DNA from: Vibrio agarilyticus
Lineage (GTDB): Bacteria; Pseudomonadota; Gammaproteobacteria; Enterobacterales; Vibrionaceae
DNA: 64,000 nucleotides
Assembly: GCF_012641465.1 (NCBI RefSeq)
Contig: NZ_JABAIK010000009.1
Coordinates: forward strand, 124,001-188,000
Direction: 5' to 3'
A program made the translations under genes and the position numbers. Of this stretch, positions 9,125 to 17,966 are shown one piece after another. Positions within the stretch are counted from its first letter, which is position 1. The number at the start of each line of letters is the position of its first letter. The notes beneath the pieces are model-generated. The model worked only from the letters and a program-made list of their open reading frames with translations, was not told where the DNA came from and made no database searches.

Positions 9125-9895
9125 TCATTGATTTACCGAAGTCACTTGGGTATAGGCATAAAGATAGGTTGTAGCTTTGATTTGTAGATTCAAACCAGAG
9201 CGATCAAGCCGTTTGACGACTTGATGAAACGCATCCTCGCCCTGGAATTTCGCTTGCAGTCGATTGTATCGCCCGGTCGATGAAAAGAGTACGTGAGCCA
9301 AATTCTGCGCGCTCACATCAAGTGCCACCGTTTTTACACTACCAATATTACGACGAAGTAACTCACAATCATCAAAATTAATTTCATGATCATAATGCAT
9401 AGGTGCCGTCTCTGGCATTTGTATTCCCAAGCACAACAGCCATTCATCTAGATGTACTTCAAAGTCATATACAATCACGTGCGCCTCTGGCTTGCAGACC
9501 CGTTTGAGCTCCTTTAGCAAACTTGGCGACTTTGCGTAATTAAGCGATCCTGCGAACGTCACGAGATCAATTTGTTGGTCGGGTATGTTAAGTGCTTCAC
9601 CGTCCCCTATGCAGTAAGCGATATTCGCCCATGGCTCAGTGGTCAAAATAGCTTGTTCAATCATTGCGATGCTGGGGTCAACGGCAATAATCGCCTTACA
9701 ATAAGGTATTAAAGCTCGCGACGATACGCCCGTGCCGCATCCAATATCCAGTGCAATATCGATTTCCCCTCGACCACTAGTCTGAAAAAATTCAGCCAAA
9801 AGCGCTTGATGCAGCGGAGGCCGATACGCCGCGTAATGAGAGGAGATCGCATCATTGTAATCATCATGCACCACGTTTTTTTCTCTATCACCCAT
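9125..9895 (-). CDS. SAM-dependent class I methyltransferase
   Basis: A Rossmann-fold methyltransferase of about 256 residues of the UbiE/BioC-like type. Motif I, ALDIGCGTGVSS, binds S-adenosylmethionine, and the acidic end of strand 2 is AIIAVDPS. Later come IAYCIGDGEALNIP and LVTFAGSLNYAKS, the usual post-motif strands. Substrate is unknown. The start is uncertain: ATG 9895 (MGDREK) has AGGGA about 8 bases upstream, while ATG 9934 adds 13 residues with a weaker site. The C-terminal tail YTQVTSVNQ and its stop are encoded by a repeat end (TATACCCAAGTGACTTCGG on the coding strand), so the native C-terminus was probably replaced. Confidence 0.85.
   Translation of the reverse strand: MGDREKNVVHDDYNDAISSHYAAYRPPLHQALLAEFFQTSGRGEIDIALDIGCGTGVSSRALIPYCKAIIAVDPSIAMIEQAILTTEPWANIAYCIGDGEALNIPDQQIDLVTFAGSLNYAKSPSLLKELKRVCKPEAHVIVYDFEVHLDEWLLCLGIQMPETAPMHYDHEINFDDCELLRRNIGSVKTVALDVSAQNLAHVLFSSTGRYNRLQAKFQGEDAFHQVVKRLDRSGLNLQIKATTYLYAYTQVTSVNQ
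9130..9154. repeat. End of the long palindromic-ended repeat
   Basis: TACCGAAGTCACTTGGGTATA matches the right end of the long repeat with few changes. It overlaps the 3' end of the methyltransferase gene. Confidence 0.6.
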
Positions 9896-10128
9896 TTTGT
9901 CTGTCCCTGATTTCAAATAGTAAGCACAACACATTTTTCAACCTAGATTCAAATGAAACCCACACTGATTGAGTGACGCCACTCTAGGTCAAGTCGCCGG
10001 GCATTTGTTTGAGCTCTGCGGCATGTTTGGGCATTTATTTGCAGTGGATTTCAAATACAAAAGAATAACTCGACTGATTTCACAGTTTGAGTACAATCGC
10101 CGCGGAATTTAATGACACTTTATTTTTG

Positions 10129-10806
10129 ATGAAAATCGGCAAACGTCTTACTCAATTGCATGCATTAGTTGGTCATAATTATGACCACATTTGGGATTGC
10201 TGCTGCGATCATGGGCTGCTTGGCATGTCTCTGCTTAAATCACACCCCAACAGCCAAATTCATTTTGTTGACATAGTACCGTCAATCATTCAGTCGCTAA
10301 GTGAGCGGCTCAGTCGCGAATTCACGGATAATCCCATGTGGCACACCCACTGCCTAGACGCCGGTCTTTTACCCATTAACGACTATTCTGGACGTCATTT
10401 GATCATAATTTCGGGTGTTGGTGGCGATTTGATGCTTGAGATGATAACCAAGCTCAGAGCGCATTGTGACGACATAACTTTTGATTTCTTGCTCTGCCCA
10501 GTTCACCATCTTTATCACCTTCGCCAGCAGCTCAAGGCCTGGCAATTCAGTTTGATTGATGAAAAGCTGGTATTGGAAAATAAACGGTTTTATGAATTAC
10601 TGCTGGTTTCAACCCGTCATCAGACTGCCAATAACCAGGTCATCAGCGAAACAGGTGAACAAATTTGGCGTAGTGACAACGAAACAGAGCGTTCAACCAA
10701 ACAGCAATATTTACAACAGACTTTGGCCCATTATCAAAGGATCCAGCGCAGCAAACCCGAGAAAGTTAAGGCGATTATCACGGCTTACCAAGCCGTTGAA
10801 ACATAA
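10129..10806 (+). CDS. tRNA (adenine-N1)-methyltransferase, TrmK-like
   Basis: A 226-residue protein of the TrmK family (COG2384), which in Bacillus methylates N1 of A22 in tRNA. Family marks are the N-terminal GKRLTQLHALV, the SAM motif WDCCCDHGLLGMSLL, where CDHG takes the place of the usual D-x-G-x-G, IHFVDIVP, and IISGVGGDLMLEMI, the catalytic-side loop. The C-terminal 60 residues are a basic coiled helix, as in TrmK. Start choice: ATG 10129 begins right before the conserved part; a TTG at 10087 would add 14 residues; neither has a clear ribosome site. In Vibrio this branch may have a different target base, so the exact modification is inferred. Confidence 0.85.
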   Translation: MKIGKRLTQLHALVGHNYDHIWDCCCDHGLLGMSLLKSHPNSQIHFVDIVPSIIQSLSERLSREFTDNPMWHTHCLDAGLLPINDYSGRHLIIISGVGGDLMLEMITKLRAHCDDITFDFLLCPVHHLYHLRQQLKAWQFSLIDEKLVLENKRFYELLLVSTRHQTANNQVISETGEQIWRSDNETERSTKQQYLQQTLAHYQRIQRSKPEKVKAIITAYQAVET

Positions 10807-10913
10807 TCTTTAAAGGAAAGTACCACATCTCTAGGCTTAAATGAGGCGTGTTGAAAATACCTGCATATTTTATATGGAAAAGCGCTAGACGCTGTTGATG
10901 CTCTCACGTAATG

Positions 10914-11181
10914 TATACCCAAGTGACCTCAAGATGCAGGATTCAGAGCCTACTCACTGGGCTGAGAGCAAGGCAAACAACGTAGCGAAATAGCCAGTCT
11001 ATTTTCAAGTTGTTTAACGCAGCCATCAGTTCAGTGATCGGCTCCCAAAGGGCGAGCTGTCTTGGTTCATCAGCTTTGTTGACGATTTTCGATTGAGGGC
11101 CACTCAATCTTCAAATCCTCGCCTCACTGACAAACCAAGTCATTCTCGCTGAACCTCGCATCTTGAGGTTACTTGGGTATA
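10914..11181. repeat. Long palindromic-ended repeat, full copy 1 (268 bp)
   Basis: Bounded by TATACCCAAGTGACCTCAAG and its near-perfect inverse CTTGAGGTTACTTGGGTATA, giving terminal inverted repeats of about 24 bp. The interior holds GGATTCAGAGCC, AGAGCAAGGCAAACAACG, CTATTTTCAAGTTGTTTAACG, GGCGAGCTGTCTTGG, and TTGACGATTTTCGATTGAG. Copies at 12542 and 51929 share this whole order. No open frame of useful length is inside, so it behaves like a non-autonomous miniature element. It fills most of the gap between trmK and asnA. Confidence 0.9.
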
Positions 11182-11294
11182 TATCGAGGTATCCAAACCT
11201 AGGCGCTTATCATGCTTTGTAAATTTGAGGGACGCGATTAGTCTCGATACCATTGCAATAGAGCGCACAAAATAAATAGAACCAAGGAAGTTAC

Positions 11295-12302
11295 ATGCAA
11301 CTCAACATTCCAACCCACTACAAGCCGCTACTTGGCCTTCGCGACACCGAAGTCGCCATCAAAAAACTCAAAGATTATTTTGAATATGCTCTTGCGTATG
11401 AATTGTATCTAACTCGCGTTTCAGCACCGCTTTTTGTCAAACCTGAAACAGGGCTTAACGACAACCTAAACGGCACCGAGCGTCCCGTTTCTTTTGATCT
11501 GCTCGATGATAATGGCGCTGAAGTTGAAGTTGTCCATTCGCTGGCAAAGTGGAAACGTATGGCGCTAGCTCGCTATGGCTTTGACACCGATGAAGGTCTT
11601 TATACAGATATGAATGCCATTCGTCGAGATGAAGAGCTAGACAACATCCACTCAATTTATGTTGACCAGTGGGACTGGGAAAAAGTATTAGATAAATCGA
11701 TGCGCAATGAAGCTTATCTACAAAGCACAGTGCAAAAAATTTATAATGCGTTCCTAAAAACAGAAAACTACATTTACCAAGAATACCCCGTTCTGGAAAA
11801 GCGCCTACCGGAGCAAGTGACCTTTATTACCTCTGAAGCTCTGCTACAGAAGTACCCGAATATGACCGGTAAAGAGCGTGAAAACGCTATCTGCAAAGAA
11901 CATGGCGCTGTTTTTATTCAAAATATTGGTCACAAACTTTCAAATGGTGAACGCCATGATGGCCGCGCACCGGATTACGATGACTGGAATCTCAACGGCG
12001 ATCTGCTGTTTTGGAACCCGGTACTCGACAGCGCATTAGAACTTTCTTCAATGGGTATTCGCGTGAGTGAAGAGAGTCTGCAAACACAACTGAGTATCGC
12101 CGGTTGTGAAGATCGGGCGCAACTGCCGTTTCATCGTGGCGTGCTCGACAAGCAACTCCCCTACACGATTGGCGGCGGTATCGGCCAATCTCGAATTTGC
12201 ATGTTCTTCTTGCAAAAAGCGCACATCGGTGAAGTTCAAGCGTCAATTTGGCCTGATGCTATGATTGACGAGTGTGAAAAAAATCAAATCATTTTGCTGT
12301 AA
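11295..12302 (+). CDS. asnA: Aspartate-ammonia ligase (asparagine synthetase A)
   Basis: Makes asparagine from aspartate, ammonia and ATP in the cytosol. The 335-residue length is close to E. coli AsnA (330). It has the class II aminoacyl-tRNA-synthetase-like fold, with recognisable blocks [46 protein letters not shown] (motif 2 region), [11 protein letters not shown] and the C-terminal [16 protein letters not shown] (motif 3, with its Arg). The ATG at 11295 follows AAGGAAG at good spacing. It is a single-gene transcript: an ERIC element starts 16 bp past the stop and is followed by a strong hairpin at 12469-12506. The long repeat lies upstream. Confidence 0.98.
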   Translation: MQLNIPTHYKPLLGLRDTEVAIKKLKDYFEYALAYELYLTRVSAPLFVKPETGLNDNLNGTERPVSFDLLDDNGAEVEVVHSLAKWKRMALARYGFDTDEGLYTDMNAIRRDEELDNIHSIYVDQWDWEKVLDKSMRNEAYLQSTVQKIYNAFLKTENYIYQEYPVLEKRLPEQVTFITSEALLQKYPNMTGKERENAICKEHGAVFIQNIGHKLSNGERHDGRAPDYDDWNLNGDLLFWNPVLDSALELSSMGIRVSEESLQTQLSIAGCEDRAQLPFHRGVLDKQLPYTIGGGIGQSRICMFFLQKAHIGEVQASIWPDAMIDECEKNQIILL

Positions 12303-12317
12303 TCTCACTGCAGTCGA

Positions 12318-12469
12318 TATACCCAAACAACTTGGAGTTGCAGGTAGGAGATCAACGAACAAGACTTCGAACACTTCGTGAACATAGATAAACTATGTGA
12401 TGAGGTTTGCGATTGCCCGTCCCGATCTCGTTAACAAAAAGCGCTGCAACTTCAAGTGGAACGGGTATA
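12318..12469 (+). repeat. ERIC element downstream of asnA
   Basis: Starts TATACCCAAACAACTTGGAG, contains CACTTCGTGAACATAGATAA and CTATGTGATGAGG, and ends GCAACTTCAAGTGG then AACGGGTATA. This is the layout of ERIC/IRU elements. The right half has an extra block (CCCGATCTCGTTAACAAAAAG) relative to the copy at 16940. Confidence 0.88.
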
Positions 12470-12506
12470 AAACCCTCATCACAAAAGCACGTGTGATGAG
12501 GGTTTT
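12469..12506. terminator. Perfect 15-bp hairpin after asnA and its ERIC
   Basis: AAAACCCTCATCACA (12469-12483) pairs perfectly with TGTGATGAGGGTTTT (12492-12506) around an 8-base loop. The flanking A and T runs make it a terminator on both strands. The stem words resemble the ERIC core (TGTGATGAGG), and it abuts the ERIC end exactly. Confidence 0.75.
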
Positions 12507-12541
12507 CGAATCACAGTCATAACCAATATTAAGGGGAGCAG

Positions 12542-12823
12542 TATACCCAAGTGACCTCAAGATACTGGATTCAGAGCCGGTTCACTGAGCTGAGAGCAAG
12601 GCAAACAACGCAGCGAAATAGCGAGTCTATTTTCAAGTTGTTTAACGCACTTTCGTTACAACAAAAAGCGGTTCAGTGATTGGCTCCCAAGGGGCGAGCT
12701 GCCTTGGCTCATCAGCTTTGTTGACGATTTTCGATTGAGAACCACTCAATCTTCAAATCCTCGCCTCACTGACAAACCAAGTCATTCTCGCTGAACCATG
12801 CATCTTGAGGTTACTTGGGTATA
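12542..12823. repeat. Long palindromic-ended repeat, full copy 2 (282 bp)
   Basis: Same ends and internal order as copy 1. It is 14 bp longer: in the middle it reads CACTTTCGTTACAACAAAAAG where copies 1 and 3 have a shorter segment. Lies 36 bp past the asnA hairpin. Confidence 0.9.
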
Positions 12824-13213
12824 AAACAAATGTGATACAGTTTAATTTTACCTCGTGACGGCACTCTCATATTTATGTTGATTTAGGTGTTATGAATCAT
12901 CAAATATTAACCAAAGGTTACTTTTCGACCGAAATATATCTCATTTAAATTAACACAAATAAAATAGTTTTAATAAAACACTCTACGCCTGCTATTCATA
13001 CCTTAACCTCATCCTATTAGCCTAATAATTCTCCTCCCAAGAGTTTGATGTGAAACTCATTTAAATGACACTTAACGTTATGATTGCATTATCATTTTTT
13101 TAATAAAAATCATTATTCTCTCTTCTCTGTGACAAGCTTAACAGCATGTTATTCAACAGTTTGATTATTTTGTTCTTAAGAGTATATTTCAAATGTCTCT
13201 GGGGGGAATAATA
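12824..13213. other. AT-rich gene-free leader upstream of the chemoreceptor
   Basis: 390 bp of very AT-rich DNA with no coding frame, between a full repeat and the chemoreceptor gene. It must hold the chemoreceptor promoter, but no box is clear enough to name. GGGGGGA at 13201-13207 is the ribosome site of the chemoreceptor. Confidence 0.55.
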
Positions 13214-15088
13214 ATGTTACAAAAGCTAAAATTTGGCACAAAACTCACTGCTGCTGCCTGCCTAGCCGTCACTTTAGGTTGCAGTATTGTTGGGTATTTA
13301 GGTTACTCATCTTCAAAAGAACAAATTATCTCTGAATCGCGACAACAGATCGCGACATCGTCACTGATTTACACCACTGAATTTTCGACTTGGCTGCGTA
13401 ATAAAGAAATTTCGATCGAGAACATGCCACAAGATGCTTCTTGGATGCTAGTCAAAAACATTCTCAACGTACTTACGGCAACAGGTGAATTTGATAACTT
13501 GTTCATGATTCATGAAGACGGCTCTTTTAAGAAAACCGAAAATATTAGCATTGCCCAGTTTTCCGAAGGTGATGCCAATCAATGGGAATGGGCTCAAGCC
13601 ACACATAACAACGACAAGTTGACCTTATCTAAGGTGTATAAAAACGATGAAACAGGCAACAAAAATATATTCATCGTGAAAAAACTGCCTTATTACGAAG
13701 GCACGATTTTAATGGCAGGACAAACTGACATTACTCCTATGGAGAAGTCACTAACGGAGCTGCGCCTGCCCGGTAATGGTTTTGCTTTCGTAGCCGATCA
13801 AAGTGGCACGATCCTTTACGGCACAGCTCGTGACGTCAAACCAAACATCAACCAATATAACGTTAGCCGTGCAATGCTGCAAAGCAACCGCGAGCTATCG
13901 GAAATCAATTTTAACAACCAAACCTATCTGGCTTATGTCGAAGCAATCCCAGGAACGGAACTCAAAACGGTACTGATGATCGAAGAGTCATCATTAATGG
14001 TGGACATTAACCGTGTTGCTATGAGCCAGTTACTGACATCGATACTGGTTATCCTGGGCAGCCTTGCAGTCATTTTCCTGCTAATGAAAAAATTAATGCG
14101 TCCACTGGAAGAAGTTACCGCTGCATTAACTGAAATTGCTCAGGGTGAAGGTGATCTCACAAAAACGTTAAAAGTCTCTGGTGATGATGAAATCGGCATG
14201 TTGAGTAAGTCATTTAACACGTTTATTCAAAATCTGAGTGGCATTATCAAATCTGTCGACACTCAAGCGGTTGAGCTATCGGAAATTTCTAAAATTAGTA
14301 AAGATCGCACCGTTATGGCAACGAATATGCTTTCTAAACAGCAAACCGATGTGGAAATGGTGGCAACGGCGGTTAACGAAATGAATTTTGCTACCGTTGA
14401 AATAGCACGTCACGCAGATCAAACGGCAAAAACAGCGCAGTCATCTTCTGAGCGTGCCATAAAAGGGTTGGAAATTGTGACCAACTCAATATCGACCATT
14501 GGCTCGCTTTCTAACGAAATCAAGAGCACGTCAAGCGTGATCAATAATCTAAACCATCACGTAACCGAAATTGGTGGCATTCTTGATGCCATTAAAGGGA
14601 TTGCCGATCAAACCAACTTACTTGCACTCAATGCTGCAATTGAGGCAGCTCGAGCCGGCGAAGCTGGCCGTGGATTTGCAGTGGTCGCTGATGAAGTTCG
14701 TTTATTGTCACAAAAAACGCAAGAGTCAACGTCTGAGATCAGCGGCACTATCTCTACGCTTGAAAGTATTGTTGCCAAAGTAACGGCCCTAATGGAAACC
14801 AGTGCGAGCTTGGCGCAAGAGACGGTGGCAGAGTCTGAAGACGTATCACAAGCGTTTGAAAATATTAACGCGTCAATTCAAGAGATCTCTTCAATGTCGC
14901 TGCAAATTGCCAAAGCGGTAGAAGAGCAGACTTCTGTAACCGATGAGGTTTCAAAAAATATTAACCAAATTCAAGAGGTTTCTCACGAATTGGCTCGCGG
15001 TTCACAACAAACGTTGAACGACTCAAGCGACATTTCAGCTAAATCGCTTGAAGTGTCTGCGTTGATGAAACAATTTAAAACCAGTTAA
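13214..15088 (+). CDS. Methyl-accepting chemotaxis protein
   Basis: A 624-residue transmembrane chemoreceptor that passes ligand signals to CheA/CheW. Layout: short cytosolic start and first membrane helix (about residues 10-28), a periplasmic double-Cache-like sensor domain (30-275), the second membrane helix ([19 protein letters not shown]), a HAMP domain beginning [11 protein letters not shown] and containing GEGDLTKTL, then a long helical signalling domain. The hairpin tip reads [20 protein letters not shown] and continues [15 protein letters not shown], the invariant MCP signature, near residues 460-495. ATG 13214 is chosen over 13193 because GGGGGGA precedes it. It has no C-terminal CheR-binding pentapeptide. 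The ligand is unknown. A terminator follows directly. Confidence 0.95.
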   Translation: MLQKLKFGTKLTAAACLAVTLGCSIVGYLGYSSSKEQIISESRQQIATSSLIYTTEFSTWLRNKEISIENMPQDASWMLVKNILNVLTATGEFDNLFMIHEDGSFKKTENISIAQFSEGDANQWEWAQATHNNDKLTLSKVYKNDETGNKNIFIVKKLPYYEGTILMAGQTDITPMEKSLTELRLPGNGFAFVADQSGTILYGTARDVKPNINQYNVSRAMLQSNRELSEINFNNQTYLAYVEAIPGTELKTVLMIEESSLMVDINRVAMSQLLTSILVILGSLAVIFLLMKKLMRPLEEVTAALTEIAQGEGDLTKTLKVSGDDEIGMLSKSFNTFIQNLSGIIKSVDTQAVELSEISKISKDRTVMATNMLSKQQTDVEMVATAVNEMNFATVEIARHADQTAKTAQSSSERAIKGLEIVTNSISTIGSLSNEIKSTSSVINNLNHHVTEIGGILDAIKGIADQTNLLALNAAIEAARAGEAGRGFAVVADEVRLLSQKTQESTSEISGTISTLESIVAKVTALMETSASLAQETVAESEDVSQAFENINASIQEISSMSLQIAKAVEEQTSVTDEVSKNINQIQEVSHELARGSQQTLNDSSDISAKSLEVSALMKQFKTS

Positions 15089-15106
15089 GTTAAAAAACAC
15101 AACGCC

Positions 15107-15138
15107 AAAAAAACGCCCCAAATTCGGGGCGTTTTTTT
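15107..15138 (+). terminator. Intrinsic terminator after the chemoreceptor
   Basis: AAACGCCCC and GGGGCGTTT form the stem with a 6-base loop, followed by T7. It lies 18 bp past the stop codon. Confidence 0.93.
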
Positions 15139-15249
15139 ATTATTTCCTCCCCAACACTCTATTAACGCTTTTGCTATCACTGAGGTTTATTGACTAAGAT
15201 ATTAAACTATAACGAACACCTTACACGCAGTAATGTACTAGGAGTCAAA

Positions 15250-15900
15250 ATGATTAACATGAATTTTGAGGATCAAGTTTGGATTAACACGGATGCCGAA
15301 GAGTGGACCCTCAGTCCTAACAAGGCGGTTTGGCGTAAACCACTAGAGCGAGAAGCAGCAGAAAGTGGGCGCGCGACAAGTCTTGTTAAATTTGCCGCAA
15401 ACGCGACATTCACGCCGCACGAGCACCCTGGGGGTGAGGAAATTTTCGTATTGGATGGTGTTTTCAGTGATGAGCACGGTGATTACGCCGCAGGTAGCTA
15501 TCTCAGAAATCCCGCTAACTCACATCACACCTCTTTTAGTCGCTCTGGCTGCACCTTATTGGTTAAATTAAACCAATTTCAAGCTGATGATCATGCAACC
15601 GTTCGTATCGATACACACCAAGCAGAGTGGTTTAGTGGAATTCATCAAGTTCAAATCATGCCACTACATCAATTCGGTACTGAGCACGTTTGTCTCGTCA
15701 AATGGCCAAAAGGTGAACGCTTTAACCCGAACCACGGTTCAAAGGGTGAAGAGGTTTTCATTCTTTCAGGCGAGCTTCGTGAAGGCCAGTCTATCTACCC
15801 TGCTCATTCGTGGCTTCGCTTTCCTCAAACGCAGATTCACGCTCTAGAAGCCATTGAAGACAGCGTCATTTGGCTTAAAGCCGGTCATTTACCCAAATAG
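15250..15900 (+). CDS. ChrR-like double-cupin protein
   Basis: A 216-residue protein made of two cupin repeats. The first (residues 40-110) carries FTPHEHPGGEEIFVLDG, with the His-x-His and Glu metal ligands of the ChrR_cupin/cupin_7 family. The second (130-210) reads FNPNHGSKGEEVFILSGE, with a weaker metal site. In the family, such domains form the C-terminal part of ChrR anti-sigma factors, but here there is no N-terminal zinc-binding anti-sigma domain and no ECF sigma gene beside it, so an enzymatic or sensing role is open. Start ATG 15250 follows AGGAG; a TTG at 15190 is rejected. Its end, TTA CCC AAA TAG, is part of a repeat end, so the final LPK and stop come from the repeat. Confidence 0.85.
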   Translation: MINMNFEDQVWINTDAEEWTLSPNKAVWRKPLEREAAESGRATSLVKFAANATFTPHEHPGGEEIFVLDGVFSDEHGDYAAGSYLRNPANSHHTSFSRSGCTLLVKLNQFQADDHATVRIDTHQAEWFSGIHQVQIMPLHQFGTEHVCLVKWPKGERFNPNHGSKGEEVFILSGELREGQSIYPAHSWLRFPQTQIHALEAIEDSVIWLKAGHLPK

Positions 15901-16013
15901 TTAAGGCGCTGACTCTCAAAAACCTCATCACATAGTTTGTCTATGTTTGCGAAGTGGTTAGAGGCTTTTTTGTCCGCTTGCCACCTACCGGCGCCTTTAA
16001 GTTGTTTGGGTAA
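15888..16013 (-). repeat. ERIC element, inverted and partly degenerate
   Basis: Begins TTTACCCAAATAG and ends CTTTAAGTTGTTTGGGTAA; the core CCTCATCACATAG, CTATGTTTGCGAAGTG and GAGGCTTTTTTG is the ERIC core on the other strand. The T6 run after GAGGC may end transcription of the cupin gene. Confidence 0.75.
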
Positions 16014-16116
16014 AATGATTATTTATCTACAGTTAAAACTGTTTTAATTTAATAACACTCGCCGTCCTCTACGCAACTCTTTACACTGCACATTAAACCG
16101 TATATTGGAGAAGACA

Positions 16117-16929
16117 ATGAGCAAAACCCTACTACTCACCGGAGCCACCGATGGCATTGGCTTTGTTGCTGCAAAGATGTTTGTTGAACAGGGTCATCGT
16201 GTCCTGCTTCACGGACGCAACGAAGAAAAACTTCAGCATGTACAAGCCCAATTGCTTGATCTTTATTCTGATGCCAAAGTAGATACTTTTTTGGCCGATC
16301 TCAGCGACCTTGATCAAGTTGTAGCGATGGCCAAAGCAGTTCGCTCTCATTATTCTGAGCTTGACGCACTGATTAATAACGCGGGCGTATTCCACGCCAA
16401 TCCAACGCAAACCCGCCAAGGTTTCGATATCCGCTTCGCAGTCAACACATTTGCGCCAGTGGTACTAACCGAACAGTTAATGCCACTATTGAAACGAAAA
16501 GAGGCGCGCGTGGTTAACCTTTCGTCAGCGGCGCAAGCAAGCGTTGATATTGATGCCATGATCCATCATAAGCCGTTAAACGCCAACGCGGCTTACGCCC
16601 AGAGTAAGCTTGCTCTAACGATTTGGAGTCGAGTCAACGGTCTTGCACATCAAAGCCAAGGGCCAATGATGGTTGCTGTTAACCCTAAATCTCTATTAGG
16701 TAGTAAGATGGTCAAAGAGGCTTATGGCATTGATGGCGGTGACATTCGTTTAGGCGCAGACATCATTTGTCGAGCAGCATTAGACAGTGAGTTTGACAAT
16801 GCACACGGCCAATATTACGACAATGATATTGAAGCATTTGGCCCACCGCACCCTGATGCACTTAATGCTCAAACAAGCCAGGCAGTATGCCAAGCCATTG
16901 AAAACACTCTTCGCCCTTGGTTGGTCTAA
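16117..16929 (+). CDS. Short-chain dehydrogenase/reductase
   Basis: A 270-residue NAD(P)-dependent oxidoreductase of the SDR superfamily. It has the nucleotide-binding motif TGATDGIGFVAAK (T-G-x3-G-x-G), the structural NNAG motif (LINNAGVFHA), the catalytic Ser in VVNLSSAAQ, and the catalytic Tyr and Lys in YAQSK. HGRNEEK after strand 2 suggests NADPH preference, and LADLSDL follows as usual. ATG 16117 is preceded by TTGGAG and is preferred over TTG 16105. Substrate cannot be told; it most resembles the retinol dehydrogenase-like group of small SDRs. An ERIC element starts 11 bp past the stop. Confidence 0.92.
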   Translation: MSKTLLLTGATDGIGFVAAKMFVEQGHRVLLHGRNEEKLQHVQAQLLDLYSDAKVDTFLADLSDLDQVVAMAKAVRSHYSELDALINNAGVFHANPTQTRQGFDIRFAVNTFAPVVLTEQLMPLLKRKEARVVNLSSAAQASVDIDAMIHHKPLNANAAYAQSKLALTIWSRVNGLAHQSQGPMMVAVNPKSLLGSKMVKEAYGIDGGDIRLGADIICRAALDSEFDNAHGQYYDNDIEAFGPPHPDALNAQTSQAVCQAIENTLRPWLV

Positions 16930-16939
16930 AAAATCAATA

Positions 16940-17077
16940 TATACCCAAACAACTTGGAGATGCAGGTAGGCGGCAAACGAACACAGCCTCTGAGCACTTC
17001 GTGAACATAGATAAGCTATGTGATGAGGTTTGTGAGAGCCAGCCAACAACGCTGCAACTTCAAGTAGGACGGGTATA
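16940..17077 (+). repeat. ERIC element, well preserved copy
   Basis: Starts TATACCCAAACAACTTGGAG, then GCAGGTAGGCGGCAAACG, GAGCACTTCGTGAACATAG, CTATGTGATGAGG, TTTGTGAGAGCC and ends GCAACTTCAAGTAGG then ACGGGTATA. At 138 bp it is close to the classical ERIC length of about 127 bp and both ends are intact. Confidence 0.92.
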
Positions 17078-17261
17078 ACCAAGATAATTGAATTTGCAGC
17101 AAGGCGACGTGTAAGCACGAGCCTGATGAGCAGAGATGCACCATGTGATTGAGGTAAGTGCACAAAATCAACTCAGATGCAGCTTCAAGTATCAAGCGGA
17201 TAAGAGCGCTTTTTTTCAAGTTTCGGTATACTCTGCTGTGTTTAAGGAAAAAGGACATCCT

Positions 17262-17729
17262 ATGAAAAAATTATTACTCGTGTGTGGCTTATCAGCGCTG
17301 TTAATTGGTTGTTCTGATAATGAGGTTGGAGACGTGAGTTTGGGAATTTTCACGCTCAAAGACATCAAGTTGAACTCTTTAGTGGACCCTTTAGTTCCCG
17401 GCGTCACATGTCATGTTGCCAGTATTGAAGCCGACCTTAGCCTTGCCGATCCAAGTGACAGCTCAATCTCTTGCCGTCAGACCAGTGAAATTACACCTGA
17501 AATGATTGCGCAAATTAACAAATCCAAAGACGGCGAAGTGATCTTCACCAAATCAAAAAGTATTTTCTTTAAATCAATGAAGATTCGCAGAATCTTTGAC
17601 CAAAAACATCAAACGCTAATGTATCTCTCGTACTCGACAAAAGAGACTTCAGGTAGCTTCAAACATAGTTTATCGACAGTGCCACTTTGGGGCACTAAAG
17701 CTTATGTCGAGCCTGCGCAGCAAAAGTAA
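17262..17729 (+). CDS. Hypothetical lipoprotein, CreA family-like
   Basis: A 155-residue secreted lipoprotein. The N-terminus is a lipoprotein signal: KK, a hydrophobic stretch LLLVCGLSALLIG and a lipobox ending at Cys (LIGC) near residue 16. The mature part has two further cysteines (TCHVASIEADL and SISCRQTSE), likely forming a disulfide. The pattern GDVSLGIFTLKDIKLNSLVDP, then VTCHVASIEADLSLADPSDS and SISCRQT resembles CreA-family proteins, whose function is unknown; this is recognition only. ATG 17262 is chosen because AAGGA lies upstream and the frame then starts with the lipoprotein signal; the longer frame from 17136 would hide it. Neighbouring repeats isolate it from other genes. Confidence 0.8.
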   Translation: MKKLLLVCGLSALLIGCSDNEVGDVSLGIFTLKDIKLNSLVDPLVPGVTCHVASIEADLSLADPSDSSISCRQTSEITPEMIAQINKSKDGEVIFTKSKSIFFKSMKIRRIFDQKHQTLMYLSYSTKETSGSFKHSLSTVPLWGTKAYVEPAQQK

Positions 17730-17758
17730 ATGGCATAAACACATCAAATTCAGCGGCT

Positions 17759-17798
17759 GTACCCAATTCAATTGATCGCGCATATCTGACTTGGGTAT
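17759..17798. repeat. Repeat remnant with both outer ends
   Basis: GTACCCAATTCAATTG and CTGACTTGGGTAT are degenerate ends of the long repeat family, separated by only a few bases. It is in the gap before fhs. Confidence 0.5.
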
Positions 17799-17861
17799 CA
17801 GCTGTTCAAATTAAAAATGCGATTGTTCTTAATATCACTTATATAGCAGTGAATAAATTTA

Positions 17862-17877
17862 ACGCAAACGTTTGCGC
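17862..17877. promoter_or_regulatory. PurR-type operator upstream of fhs
   Basis: ACGCAAACGTTTGCGC is a near-perfect 16-bp palindrome and matches the PurR operator consensus (ACGCAAACGTTTNCGT) at 14 or more positions. It lies 90 bp before the fhs ATG. PurR with hypoxanthine or guanine represses purine genes in gamma-proteobacteria, and Fhs makes a purine precursor, so the placement makes sense. Confidence 0.8.
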
Positions 17878-17966
17878 GACGATGCTTTTTCGCTTTACTT
17901 TCCTTTTTACCATCGTATTATTGCCGGCAATTTCTCCTTGAACGCTAAAGTGTTGGAGCTTCTGTT

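Noticed and set aside
13219-13245. TTTGGCACAAAACTCACTGC, resembling a sigma-54 promoter (TGGCAC-N5-TTGC)
   Set aside because: It lies inside the chemoreceptor coding region and the -12 half is TCACT rather than TTGC.
16780-17163. 127-residue frame on the complement through the SDR 3' end and an ERIC
   Set aside because: Mostly repeat and antisense to a clear SDR gene.
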